The position numbers were made by a program, and so were the translations under genes. A stretch of DNA of 64,000 nt from Lanius collurio (taxonomy: Eukaryota; Chordata; Aves; Passeriformes; Laniidae), in the NCBI GenBank assembly GCA_020086605.1, contig JACBWW010000047.1:1469506-1533505 (forward strand), given 5' to 3'. Shown piece after piece: positions 38,041 to 50,905 of the stretch; position 1 is the stretch's first letter, and each line of letters starts with the position of its first letter. The notes below the pieces were generated by a model, which was not told where the DNA came from, made no database searches, and saw only the letters and a program-made list of their open reading frames with translations.

Positions 38041-40146
38041 AAACCACATTAAAAGTACCTGTTCTGCTAAATGGGAGATCTAAGGCCAACTGGCGCATGA
38101 AGCAGAAGAGGGCATAAGTTGCCATTTCCCTTCTCTCCCAAAGCCTGAGAGCCCAGCTGAGACCCAGGCTTACTGTCACACTACCTGGAAGCCCTTGGCT
38201 TCCAGAGGAATATCCCATTTGGCACTTTGGTGGTCGCTGACCAGCTAGGGGTGATGCCTGGTGGATGTTACAAAATTCCTGTACCAAGCAGCACTCTGAC
38301 ATACTGGAACTGCTGGGAGTTGCTAAAGGCAACAGCTCACACATGTCAGACAATGGGCAGCTCTAAAATGGATGAACAGAGTAACAACCTCCCCCTTTTG
38401 GCATGGGAAGTGGACGATAGAAAACTCTGAAACAGAGTTTGAAGCATGAATTTTGGAAAATATCAGTAAAAGAGATTGCAGTTTAGGCTTCTGGGGACAA
38501 CAGGGACTCTCAACACAGAAGGGAGGGACTTGCCTTTGTAACAGAGCAATCTTAGTTCAACAACAGCCCAAAGGTCTGTGCAGGGAGCCCGGCACCCAAT
38601 GGGAGGACTTCCAGAGTGACCTAGGAGTGTGTGTGCTGGAGACAGTGCAGGGGCACATCCATCACCCACACACACTGCCAGCCCATTTCAGCAAGTCAGA
38701 TGTAGGGCTGCAGGTGGGACCTCACTGAACATTCTGTTGTTTGTTACTATCCTTTTAGCCATCTTCTCAGGCTGTGTTGACTTCCCACATCTGCTGCCCA
38801 AGCCAGGAAGGCTGTAGGAGCTGAGCAGTGCCACACTTGCACTAAGGGCCACTGCAGACATGTCCCCCTGCCACCACAGGCCCAGAAAGGACACTGCAGT
38901 GGAGCTGGCTATCTCCCTGGCACAGTGCAAGATGTTGGTAGAATAACTTAGGAGCAGCTATGAATTCAGGTTCCCAGCTCTACACAGGTCTTACAGGTGG
39001 AAGAGCAGTTTATGCTTTAGTATAGCCTAAACATTGGTTCTCCTGGTGATCTGTTGATGTACTCAGTTGTTAGGATTTAAAGCTTGTGTTAAAGGAAAAG
39101 GAAAGCCAAATCTCCAAAGAAACAAGTGTAGGAGGAGAAAATAAATTCTGGCTAGGACTTCAGCAGAGATATGGTTCTCTTGTCAATAGCTGGAGAAACA
39201 CCTTCAAATATATGAAAGAACTATAAACAAACCTACAAATATGTCTGGGTTTAAGTAGCAACAAAAAAACAGAGCTCCTGCTAGTGCATTCCTGACAGCA
39301 CTGACTGATACTCAATGTGGGGTTTGGGTGTTTTTGAGGGTGGTGGTAGTGTGTATTAGCTCCTTTGCTGGAGTCCAAATCATTTCAAAGGATATTTTAC
39401 TGCAAAGCACTTAGTGCCTTAAAGCCTTGCCTGAATTCCCAAACACAAACACTCTCAGACATGAAGTTCCAGGTCCAGCTCTAACACGTACACATTTTTA
39501 CCAGTTGTTCAAGGTATAATGTAATTAATTATAACAATTCAGCAGCAATTGAGCATACATTTTACACAATATTATAATAAACACAAATGAAGAGATAATT
39601 TTTAGACACATCTTTTCTTTCTAAACCCCAAACTTTTTTGTGAATGAGGCAAATTAATACAGCTGCAACATTACCAGGGCTCTCCTACTTCATACTGAGG
39701 TTTGGCTGGGAGAACCTGCAACTTCCCTTTGTTGGGAAGAGCAGAGAAAGCCTCTATGGCCTTTACTTCCAGGTGCCTATATTGTAAATGCAAAGCAGAA
39801 TCTACAGCTACCCCAAACAGAGAAATACAGAACATTTCTAGCTTTGATTCTCCATCACCAAGTTGCACTCAACAAAGGTGATGAATGTTTGAATTGTGCA
39901 ATTCAGTTTAGGGCAGACACCCAAGACCACTGGGGACCTGAAATCCGTCAGGGTGATCTGTCCAGGCTCATTATTTGGTCTGCAAAAAACGAAGGCAGCT
40001 CAGCTGCTGTCCCACTCCCATCTTGCTCCAACAAGCTGCTCTGTGGATCTGTTTGAGCCCCAGTCAGCCTGCAGGTCAGCTGGGCTGTAACTACAGCACT
40101 CCTGGAGCAAAAACACAGAGGCAACAGCTGCAAGTTCTCCCTTCAG
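38041..40146. other. intergenic DNA, no gene recognised
   Basis: Unique DNA. An AT-rich stretch at 39510-39610 (gtaattaattataac) is the only notable patch. Confidence 0.55.
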
Positions 40147-40300
40147 AAGGCAATACTGGATTTGGCTGGGATAGGGTTAATTTTCTCCATCATAGCTTTA
40201 TCATGCTGTGTTTTGGATTTGTGTTGAAAACAGTGTTTTCACTGCACCCCTGACATCCTTGGTTACTCACTCCTACTAAATACAGGCCTGCTGCAAAAGA
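40147..40300 (-). mobile_element. ERVL-type LTR fragment, degraded (avian endogenous retrovirus relic)
   Basis: From ctggatttggctgggatag through ctgtgttttggatttgtg and gaaaacagtgtt the sequence closely resembles, in reverse orientation, the 3' end of the ERVL-type LTRs abundant in songbird genomes (TguLTR5-like, from memory). The match is clear to about 40232 and weaker to about 40300, where the similarity fades. No coding remnant (gag, pol or env), primer-binding site or second LTR is seen, so it is a truncated relic. Element and family name should be confirmed with a repeat library. Confidence 0.55.
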
Positions 40301-41979
40301 GCTGGTCCAGCTAGAGCATCTCAAAGGATTTGTTTGCCTAAGGGATTCTCTAGTGTCCCCTTGGGAGGCTTAATCCCTTTTGTAGGTGCTACCAGTAAAA
40401 GTCACCTCCACTCCACTGTACATGCAGCCCTTACACTGTGATCCAGCTCTCTAGAAACTATTACACACAGCATATAGGGATGCTGTAGATTTAATAAGAT
40501 GCTGATTATACACAACTGCAGAAGATATCCAACTATGATATTGATACAGGGTGGATCACAGGGCTGTAAATTTGCAGACANCATATTACTATGCATGCTA
40601 AACCTACTGTCTATAATATAGATGTATCATGAGCCTGAAGTTTTGGCCACTGCATGTTTGGAGATATATGGGTTCACACTTTAAGCATTTATAGAACTAA
40701 ACTAATCCTAGTTAGAGCTAAAAAATTACTATAGGCAAGAGTCATTCATATCAGAAATCCTTCACGCATTTGTTATTACATGAATCCTCCAGACTATATT
40801 CTAGCAGAAATACTTGGCACTGTTAGAAATCTCCAATGTACTTGTTCAGTTTAAAAAAAAAACAGTTAAGACTGCAAGGCTAGAGATGCAGTCATATCCC
40901 TGAATATAACCTGAGACGCCGACAAACCAGTAGTGGGAGGACCATTTATACTTAGTGACTAGATTGTCAGCGTGAAAACCACAAGTGGGTTGTAAGTGTA
41001 GGGTTGGCTATATTTAGCTTTTTTATATTTGCTGATTCAGCTCTGACAATCAAGGGATGTTGTTGCTCAGTTTGACTATGCAGACAGTTTTGTTTGCTTA
41101 TCTCAATCCATTGGCTGATAACTGGGCCTAACAAGAAGCACTAGCATTTTCTTTAAAGATCATCTTCTCCAAATATGATCTTGCTTGTCTTTCCCACCTT
41201 TGAAACCAGATACTTGCAAGAAAGACTCCAACTACGTCCTCTTTATGCAACACAAAGCCAGAACTAAAGACACTTGGTCCACAGGAAGGACATGTGTGCT
41301 AGTGTCAACTGCAAAATGCACTGACAAACAGATCAATAATTTGGGGGGCTTTTTTGTTTCAGAAGTGGTTTTAAAGTGTTTATTAAATGCTAAAACACTT
41401 CACACCATGTTTTTCTTACAGCTTGGCTGTGTGACACACTATGTATGTATGTTTCACTATATTGACCTTGCCCACAATTATTGGTCACGATTAATCAGAA
41501 ACTCCTCTTCCTCCTCTTCCTTTTCCCCTTCCTTCAGGACACCTTGCTCTTAAGCAGTTTGCAGTTTTGGTGGCATTTTCAAGAGATAGTTCAAAAAGCT
41601 AAGGACTAGATTATTTTTATTTTGAAAGGTCTAATGCTATTTTGAAAGTTTATAAGCAGTCAGAAGTGACATCACTTTTCTAACATATGTTCTTAAGCAT
41701 AAGTGGTGGGAATTTCAAAGTACATTCAGCATTGGTCTTTTTTCTTTTCCAACTGAATCAATAGTCAAACTTCTATTGACCCTAATAGCAAATAAATTGG
41801 GCAAATACTGTAAAAGCCCCACTCAAATTAAAGCAATTAAGGAGTCTATCAAACCTGCAGTCCTGGGTTTCAGGATTAAAAGCAGCACAGGACTCTTCAT
41901 GTTGTTCCTCTTTCCCCATTCATGGCCGGCACCATCTGGGCTCCTGAGACAGCGTGTGCCTCTGCACAGCACAAACAGA
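40301..41979. other. intergenic DNA right of the LTR fragment, no gene recognised
   Basis: Contains the single N (40581), an A run (40853-40863) and a pyrimidine-rich stretch at about 41503-41535 (cctcttcc words). I could not trace the rest of the LTR here. Confidence 0.55.
40581..40581. other. single ambiguous base (N)
   Basis: The only N in the window. It marks an unresolved base in the assembly and affects no recognised feature. Confidence 0.99.
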
Positions 41980-42310
41980 CATGGTCAGGGGCTACAGAAG
42001 TCAAATTGCCTGCCTTCATAAGGCTCTCTCACCTTCCTACACGGTATGAAAAAATAATAAGGCACTGTTTTGATAGAGACAAAATGGTTGTTCAAATACT
42101 TCTGCTAATTTCACAAAGATGCATGATAATGTTTCACATATGGCTCTGTGCCTTTTAATAACAGAAATTGAACACACATTTCAAGACACAAGTTTTGTTG
42201 ATATGCCGCTGATAGTCCAGAGTAACTGTTTGCCTTGTGGTTTTAATTATTCTAAAGACAGCCCAGGGATCATTTACCCAGAGCTAATGGGTTTACGGGC
42301 TCTTTAAGAA
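41980..42310. promoter_or_regulatory. candidate conserved noncoding element
   Basis: Complex unique sequence with TTTTAATAACAGAAATTG, TTTTAATTATTC and TCATTTACCCAGAGCTAATGGG. The composition changes abruptly to GC-rich DNA at about 42330. No coding potential is recognised. Confidence 0.25.
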
Positions 42311-45189
42311 GCATGATAAGCCCACAGATGTGGCAGGGAATGGCACGGGGGTCAGAGCTACCATGGGGGCCCACACTCTGGAGGATGAGGAGGTTGCAGG
42401 GAAGGGTTTATCCAGCAGCCTCCAGCCTATTAATTACCCATGGCCGTTAGGATAGCTGTGTTCTGTGTAAACATCCCTGTTTTCTCTGGAGGGGACTCTG
42501 ATCTGGAGAGCACAGTCCACAGCCTCGAGAGCCGCTTCCTGCCTTTGCCGCAGCACACACAAGGATGGGGCCGGGGCACTGGTGTGGGGAGCAGGCCCTG
42601 AGGGCCCATCTCCCTGATCCCTCCCACAGCCCTGGCATTTACCCTGGCATTTACCCTGGCAGCCATCCCCACCTGTGCTGGCCAGTCCCCCACACAGCAA
42701 AGTGCCTCAGGAGACCGCAGCTGTTCTGCTCTCCTCACGCAGATGCCTGCCTTACCAGTGCCTTGTGCCAGTCCTGGGCCCGCTTGGGCTGGGGTAGAAG
42801 CTGGGCAGCTGGAACAGGACCAGCTGCAGCTACTTATATCAGCTAAAATGACAACTTTTTGGCTATATAAAGAGCTTTCAGTTGCCATCAAGTCCTGCAG
42901 CAGGAACTAGGCACAGTGTTGTCACTGTCTTGGTCACAGGGAACATACCTGGGCCTCTCCAGAGCCAGGAAGATGACCCCTCCCATGGCTGCAACTTCCT
43001 AGCTGCAGTGCTTTTGCCTGGATAGCAAGTTTGGAGGGTTTGAAACCACATCAGGCCCAACTCACACCACCAATCTGGCACCAAGTCACAGCTGCCCTTC
43101 CTGGAAGCCCAGAAAAAGGTGGGTAGGAATCTGGTCTCTTCTACAGGGACTGTGTTACACAGTGTTAAGCATAATTTCTTTTAGAACACTACTTGTTAAT
43201 CATTCTAGATAATGACTTGTATTTCAGGGATTAAACATAATGAACTTATTGTATAAACCCTGGAAACATTTTGCAGGCAGAAGATGATTTTATCTAGAAT
43301 ATATAAAGTATGGGTACAGAACAGATGAAGCTCTAGCAGGTAGATACCAACATTTTTAGGATTCAAAGTTAAACAGATTTAAAGTGCCTGAAAATGCAAC
43401 AAGTCAATTTCTTCTGCACTGGAAGAAAGGTCATCACCTTCACAGACACCAACACAGTCACGCTCTGTCAGGGCCAGAAGAGCAGTCAGACTTGCCAGCT
43501 GCAAAGAAATCTTTGCAGTTCACGTGGACCTTAAGAAAGGGATCAGGCCTGCCACATTATAAGTTTCTCCTTCTTTGCGAGAGACCCTATCAATTTTGCA
43601 GAGGTTTTCAGCCCATTATCACATTACAGGTAGACAGTTGTCATAAAGCATTAGATCTAAGCAAGGCTGACAGCATAACTGCAGGCTAGCTCCAGGCTTG
43701 GCAGTCTGTGCAGCACCTGCAGGCACAGGACCAGAGTGTGCTCCATCAAGAGAGAGGCTGGTGTAATCTGCTGTGAATCACTTTGAATTGCTGCCCTTAA
43801 TTGACAGTGCACTCAAGACCTGGCCCACTATGTAGACAAAACTCTCTGTACTAGTACACACACAGCCTTGCCAGAAACCTGCTTGCCCTCAAATGAGCAA
43901 TAGCTACACACCCACCTTTTTCACTAGAGCAAGAGCTCAGTATTTTGCTCTGCTCCTTCATTATTGCAGGATCATCATCACCACAAGAATAAGCAAGAAC
44001 AATGTTTCTCCTAAAAATTATTGGAGGTTTATGGAGGAAGAGGAGGGTAGGGATTGAGCAGTCAGTGTGCTGCTGTCCTGGGGAAAAGAAGATGACACAT
44101 GCACTTCAGACATGATCAGAAAGGCCAGACCTTGGAGAAGTGCACAACTAGTATCAAAGTGCTATGGGACAAGACCATTGGGGTGAGATGGCAACCCCAA
44201 TATCATCTCTCTGGGGATGCCAACATCCCAGTTCAGATTTCTCAGCATCTTTTCTTCAGAGTATACAGGTAAAAACACATTCGGACAGCAGAGGACAGAA
44301 GTCATAATTGCCATTCTTGCACTCCACCATGAGCCTAATCCTGCTCCCTCCAAGTCAGCAAGCATTTGCTAGAGATTTTAATAGTCAGGTGCTGAGACTT
44401 CCTTGGGCAGGTGAGGAGAATTCCTTTTGTATTACTGCTCTCTCAAGTCACCTCTTGAACAACTCTCACCTCCTTATGTCCCAACCTAGGTTGTAAGCTG
44501 GACACTTCATTTAGCTTCAAAGTTTGTTGTCATCACTGTTAATGGACTTTTAGACCCAAATTCTTATGTGGGCTCTCCTGGAAGCATCAAAAATTTGAAA
44601 CAGAAATTGCTTAAATGCCTGTCTCCCTGCTGCCAATAGAGGATGTAGAAAGGCCATAAAACAAAGGGGATTCAGGCCTTAGAGGCCCCTTAAGAGTCTC
44701 AGTTTTTTAATTAAAGTTCCAAAAACATTTGCTGAAAAGATTAGGGGGAAACACAGAGCATGCTGGGTGGGACACTCTGGTTGTTGAGCCAAGTCCCTTC
44801 TCTGCCACAGATGCAGCTCCTGGCTTCCTGGAGAGAAGCCAGCTGAAAGAAAAGCCATAAAGAGATTGCATGGCTGAAGGAGCAGTTTGCATGACCAGAG
44901 AAACCCTTCTCCTTATTCTTTCAAAATCTGCAGGCCCCATACTACAGTACCTGACCAGACTGGCAGCAGCTTCCTCAGAGCCTGCTGCATCCTGCACAGG
45001 CTCTGCCTCCCTCAGCACCCACAGGGATGCCTCAGCATCCAGGCCCATCTCCTTGGCATTTGTTTAACCCCACATGTTCACTTCAAGGGCCAATTTGTAC
45101 GAGGGACCACCAGCAACAAATGTTAGATCTGGTTTAAGACTTGGTTTGAAGGCATTTAGATAGAAGAATAATCGCACAGGGATGTGGTT
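42311..45189. other. intergenic DNA, GC-richer at its left end, no gene recognised
   Basis: From about 42330 to 42830 the GC content rises but CpG stays modest, and a 12-bp tandem repeat lies within it. A 153-codon minus-strand frame crosses this patch without a recognisable domain. The rest is plain. Confidence 0.55.
42630..42660. repeat. 12-bp tandem repeat, 2.6 copies
   Basis: ccctggcattta occurs at 42630-42641 and 42642-42653, followed by a partial ccctggc. It lies in a GC-rich but CpG-poor patch, and the repeated NAR/GKCQ peptides in crossing frames come from it. Confidence 0.9.
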
Positions 45190-45350
45190 TACTCTGGAGA
45201 AATAAAGGCTGTGTTTAAATGTCTGAAATTCCTGGTGACTCTAATAATTGTAACTTCTGCCTCAATAAAATGCACAAATAATGTTATTGAAACATTTCCA
45301 ATCAAAAGGTATTATTTTTGGTTTAAAATATATGCAGTAGTCAGTGTTTA
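45190..45350. promoter_or_regulatory. candidate conserved noncoding element
   Basis: AT-rich unique sequence (ctaataattgtaac, aaataatgttattgaaac, tattatttttggtttaaaat) inside otherwise plain intergenic DNA. It was picked by texture only. Confidence 0.2.
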
Positions 45351-48300
45351 AAAGCAAGACGTCTGGGCAGGCTTACCTCTTTCAGGAGAAAACTACTGGA
45401 ACACTGGTTTAGTCTCTCTTTCTCTGTTTTTATAGCCTTCTTATTACAACATTATAACCTTCATACAATTCCTCTGTTGCTTTTTCTTACCAACCAGAAA
45501 GTAACTCTATGGTCATTCACCAAGGAGGTTTTTTTCCCATTAAGGTGTGTTTCAGAGCTTGACCTGGCAAGATATCACATCCCTGGAGAAGCACTGTCCC
45601 TGCAGTAGCTGAGCATCCTCAGTACCACCCAACCCTGGTTATCATCCCAGTCTAGCAGGCACCAAACAAATTAAGGAACCTGAAAGCCCCTTGCCAATTT
45701 TGACTTGGCAGATCACAGGGCTACGTAACAGTAGCTTGTAAGATTAGGATTTTATTTTCAGTGGCATCTTGACACTTTAAGACACCTACAAGGAAGTCTC
45801 AGAAGGTATAAGCTGGTGAAGTGCCCACCTGAAGCTTTAAGTGTTTAAATACCAAGCGCCTGTATTTCTTCTGAAAAGAGACCTCAGGATCCCCAGCACT
45901 CTTGGAATTCTGCCTTGAGCTCTGTGCTGACCTGCATTGCTCCCACGAACAAAGTCAGATGCAACTCACAGAAGCTGGCAGAAATTGGGCCAGTGTTTCA
46001 TGATTCACATGCCTGTAGGATTAGTTATAATTAGTGTCTTCAAGTAAGACAATAACCATATCATACTATTGCACTCCATGGATGCAGTATCAGCACATAT
46101 GGAAGGCATTTATGACTATAAATATTCGGGCACTTGATAGTTATCCAAAAATATAAAATCAGGTTAATCATTCTATCCTACAATCCCTGGCAAGAGATTT
46201 GAACTCAGGTTTTTCTGGCTCAGCCTAAAGTTTCACATATATGATCACTTCTGCCAGCTGGCAGCACTAAAATCTTAGGCTAAAGTCGTTCTCCAGGAGC
46301 CAAATCTATGTGCACAGTAACATTACAGAGCTTAGCTTTTTGCATGCCATACACTACCTAAAGATATCTTACTGTTGCACAGAACTATGAAAGTTTATGT
46401 AGGCCAGATAGAAGAATTACTTTTCTTTTCAGAGTTAATCATTAACATCTCTCAGGGAAATAAACAACTGAAGTTATTGTCTTATTTCCAAAGGTTGCCC
46501 TGGGGCAAATGAAATAATTAATTTGACACATAATACAAGGGTAGCTATGCTGTCCCCACATTCATACATGTAAAATTGTTTTCAAAAATAGGAGAAGAAT
46601 AGATAAAACAGAAGACAGAATTTCTGAAGAATGTATAGCTACCCATCAGAGCAAAGGCATGGGAGAATAACAAACTTCCCTTTTAAAAAGCTACTCAGCA
46701 ACAGGAGCATCAGTGGTTATTTGACTTCTAGTAACACAGCATGCCATCCTTGGACTCGTCAAGTCTCCCACAAATGCAATAAAATTCAATGGCCATTTTA
46801 CAATCTATTAGGTGTCATAAAAGCTACATGACCCACGTATTCCTCTCCAGTCCTGCTCTTCAAGGGAGACTGCTGGGGTTTCGGTGCACTCAGCTCATGC
46901 TTTGTGAAGTTACAGTAAATACAGGCCCACCCTCAGCTCCACAACCTGCCTCAGCCCACCTGCAGCATCTCCCACATGTATAAAATAAAGTCACTTCTCA
47001 GATACCAGATATTCAGAGGCCTGGCCATAGCTCATGAGCCCAGTCCCAGCACCACAGAACACACAGGTCTGGGGCCAGGACAGCTTCTTTCATCGGACAC
47101 AAAGTCAGAGCCAAAAAAAAAAAAGCAACACTGAAGGATCAGTGCCAGCCCAGCATGGAGGCACCCCTGCAGGGAGCTTCTTGAAGTGGGAGGCAGGCAC
47201 AGAACCAGCAGGACCCACACACAGCTAAAGCCTCCAGCAGGAGCCAAGCTGGCTCTTTGCAGAGGCTCTGTGACACATCTGTGCCCCATCCTTCAGTGCA
47301 TCCCTGAATGGATGCACTACCTAGGTTATTGCATCAGCCATCAGCTTATGGACAGCTGACAGGAACCAGAAAAGACAGTGGAACCTTATTGCAGATGATC
47401 ACAAAAAGAACAGCAAATGACAGCTGGACACAGTGATGCTGGTGCCTCTCTGGGATGGGGATTCCCCCCAGCTACAGATAGCTACTCAAGAGTTTGCCTT
47501 TAAAACAATTCCTTTTTTTTTAATGAGTGGTGTCAACCTAACATCCCTGAAGAACAAAACTTTCCTGTATCATCACAATAACAAGGTGCCCAGAAGATAA
47601 ACACCCTCCCTTTGAGCCACGTGCAAAATGGCTGAAGCACATGAACACATACAATGTTTTTGTACTACATAACATAGGACCTCATGTTCCCTCCCTTCAC
47701 TGGGAAACTGCAAGTAACTCAAATAACCTGTCCAAGGAGGATCAAGTTTCCCTTTTCTAGCCTTCAGCTATTTCACAGCTTAGAGAGCCACCCCCACCAT
47801 CTCACATCTGTGCTCAGACAGCATCCAGGCTCCTCCTCTTAACCCCATTTGCTTCCAGGATGAACCCACCAGCATTCTCACCTTCTGTAGCCATTCATGC
47901 TCCTCCATCAGAATGCTGTAGGTAGCCGTCTCCCCTGCTTGCCATGGCAGGCCAGCACATACCCACAGGCTGTAGAGTTCCCAGGAGACCACCTCTCTCT
48001 CTTGCTTTCCCTGACACTCTCCTCTGAGCCCTTCACCACCTGCTAAGTAAAAGAGAGCTGCCTCCAGCCCTGGTAGCAAGACAGTGGGCTGAGCTAGCCA
48101 AACCTCCTTACAAACACACCTTGAGGCACTTAAGTGAGTGGACCCATCCCACAGCCCCACCTGGGTCAGGCCCTAGAGCTGAGTGAACCCCTTCCTAAGC
48201 TGAGCCACTGCTCTAAAACACCTCCACCTCACAGTTTGAGCAATGTGCCTCTCCCAGCAGACGGCTGTTCTTTGGGCAGGGGGACAAAATAACCAGGGCA

Positions 48301-48586
48301 CTACACTGCGAGTTCCGTAGCTCAGCTGGGAAGGCTGGATCACCAGCTGGGTATTGCAGGGGTTGATGTGTTCCTTTACATGGCCACACGTGCAGTATAT
48401 GCTGCATTTTACCCCATACATGCATTTGCAAGACAATACATTCTTTTTATCTGTAGAGCCTTAACTAACACTGATCATGCATCATAAAAAAAGAAACAAT
48501 TTGCAGAGGGTAAATGCCTGTTAATCATAAGCTAAAGGGGAAAGGAAAAATTTTAAGTGATATATGAAGGGAGGAAGTGACTCAGT

Positions 48587-48602
48587 GGGTGGGAGGGAGG
48601 GG
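48587..48602 (+). other. canonical G-quadruplex motif
   Basis: GGGTGGGAGGGAGGGG has four G-runs with single-base loops, the arrangement that forms very stable parallel G-quadruplexes. It lies about 360 bp left of the short CpG patch at 48960-49045. Confidence 0.7.
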
Positions 48603-48959
48603 ACAAGCATTCCAGACAGATGGGACATGAATAACTTTTCCATCTCCCTCTCTCTCTTCTCTCCCAAGTCTTGCAGGAACTGCTGTGTTGAAATAGTCAG
48701 TCATTAACTATTTGATGAGGTTTGAAAATCTGAACTGAATTCTCTGGATGTAACCAACTATTATTACAGGGTCTGCCTCATAGCAATGCAAGTGTTGGAG
48801 CCCTTTGGCAAGCCATAGCAGTGAGGGCAGGACCGAGCACTCTGGAGGAAAAGCCACTAAATGGCGTCAGCTGTGTGGCTCTGCACAGCCCTGGAAATGC
48901 TGCAGGAATCAGGGCAGCAGCGATCAGTGAGTTTGCAGACCTCCTGTGACCAAGCAACA

Positions 48960-49045
48960 GGGCATCCATCCGCACAGCCGGCGAGAGTGCTGAACGCTGG
49001 CACTGCTCATCCCGCGGGAGCGCCGGGCCCTGGGCACGCTGGGTG
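48960..49045. promoter_or_regulatory. short CpG-dense patch
   Basis: Nine or more CpG occur within about 80 bp, including CCGCGGGAGCGCCGGG. It is too short for a classical CpG island, and no gene is recognised at either side. Confidence 0.35.
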
Positions 49046-49374
49046 AAGGTCACCCTGCAGGAAACTGCTGTGCTCCTCCCAAAACCCGCTGGCTTTTGCT
49101 GTCCTCCTGCAGGGCAGTCCCTGGGGCAGAGTCTCCCACTTAACAGCATCCACCTTTTCGGAGGACTGGGGTACAGCAAAAATGCCCTTTTGGTGCCAGT
49201 TTGAGAGCAGGATTCAGACCATGGGGAACCTCTCCTGCTCAGTCCACCTTATGCTACACAAACAGGCTCTGAGAAAACCTGAATGAAGCATTTCCCTTCA
49301 TGGATGCCAAAGGCTAATTGACCAGCATGAGACCTGCTGAACTTGGTGGAACCAGGGTGGATATAATCACTCAA

Positions 49375-49515
49375 GAGAGCCAATAACCAATTAACTGAAT
49401 GGCTCCAGCAGTTTTGAGGTCTGCCTTTTTATTCAAGAGCAAATCAAAGATCAATTTCCTAATAAGCTTTGTAATATCTGCTATCCCTTCTCATTATTAT
49501 TATTAGCATTGCAGC
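49375..49515. promoter_or_regulatory. candidate conserved noncoding element
   Basis: Contains two CCAAT-type words (agccaataaccaattaact), TTCCTAATAAGC and an (ATT)4 run at about 49492-49504. It is unique sequence without an exon signal. Confidence 0.2.
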
Positions 49516-50659
49516 AGTGTTTTGTGCATATCATGAAAGAGTAAGATTAGTTGGAATGGCTTCAGTGGTAGGAAAGGAGTGGGCAAAGTCTCAATCCAAA
49601 AAAAAAAGCATATCTACATCCACAGACATATATATAAACCAGGAATGCTGTACAAGCCCTTCAGAGCACAGGCCAGGTTATGAGGGTATTCTGACCACAA
49701 AATAAGAGTCTCTCCCTGCTGATAACTTTTACGAGGTTTTACACTAGGAAAAGCAAAAAACTTGATTACAGTCATCAAGTGTCACAGTGTCATGGTTTTT
49801 TAGCCTGGCCTTCCCAACAGTACCATGTTGTCTTAAGAGCTTGGTCAGTTGCTGCCAGCAGGCAGACAGCAGTGGGAGCCAGTTGGGAATTGCATGGCAG
49901 CCCAGAGTCCAGCTGCTTCTGGCCTGTGGTGGTGACAAAGCACAGGAGGCAGGGCACAAGCACATGCTCCCCTCTGCCACAGGCCTCTGACCAGGGGCTG
50001 GGGCAGGCAATACCTTCCTCTGCCTCCATCACATCCACCAGAGCCCCAAGAGATGTGCTTCTCAAATCCCATCATTGTATTGCCCTGCAGTTCCCCTATG
50101 TGTTTTGCTTTTGAAATTGCAGGTTCCAGCTCTCTCTGCAGCTACACTACCTGCTCAAATCATGTTCCCTTTGTCAGAAAGTTTCCAGCAATCCTTGCAG
50201 TCTTCTCTCTTGCAGTAAGGCAAGAAACAGCAGCCCAATGTACAAATTCCTCCTCGCCTCCCACTCTCTCCTTTTCTCCTCCGGTGAAATCAGGGACTCC
50301 TGGAGGTAATTATCTCACCTGTGAAGATACAAACAGCAGCATCTACATTTTTCAGCATCTCCAATATATTCCACTGTGTGTTATCAGGCAGCCTTCTGGT
50401 GAGAGTGCAGGTTTCCCTTTTGGATGCGTGGCTTTGATTGGCCCTGGGAAAGTCCCCTCCACAGGAGCAGAGTAAGACTGTTTTCATTTCAGTTGTGCAT
50501 TTTAGCTGAGAGGGTTTTACTAGACTGCACAAGAAGAAAAACATTGCAAAATAAGTCTCTGAAGGAGAAATTGAGAACTCAGGAGGAAGGGGATGATGCT
50601 GAAGACGGTTTTTAGAGGAGCTGCAGCTGGATAATTGTCCAAGACAGACTGGCTTGTTG

Positions 50660-50905
50660 ACTTTCTCACAGCAAAAGGCACAGGGCTGTTTAATTGATTT
50701 TAGCCTGTAACTAAACATATACTTCTTTCAATATAATGAACAACAATGCTACAATACTGCTCTCCTAATGTAAATTGATCCATTACAGATGAGTATTTAG
50801 ATCAATGTGTGATGTCCTGATTGGAAATAAAACTGTTTGCTCAAGATCACTATAAAGACAATGGGCACTGATAGATGATATTTATGTGACAAGGAATGGT
50901 TCTTA
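50660..50905. promoter_or_regulatory. candidate conserved noncoding element
   Basis: Includes TTTAATTGATTTTAG, CAATATAATGAACAAC, TGTAAATTGATCCATTAC and TTTAGATCAATGTG, with several TTGAT/ATCAA homeodomain- or TCF-like cores. It is non-repetitive, with no gene recognised. Confidence 0.25.

Larger units (their letters stand above)
45351..49374. other. intergenic DNA, no gene recognised
   Basis: Apart from the G-quadruplex motif and the CpG-dense patch listed separately, I see an A run at 47113-47124 and a T run at 47513-47521. No gene is recognised. Confidence 0.55.

Noticed and set aside
48311..48380. tRNA-like A box (TAGCTCAGCTGGG)
   Set aside because: No convincing B box follows and no cloverleaf can be drawn, so neither a tRNA nor a tRNA-derived SINE is called.
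49787..49835. tgtcatggttt word resembling the start of a songbird LTR
   Set aside because: The similarity stops after about 11 bases.
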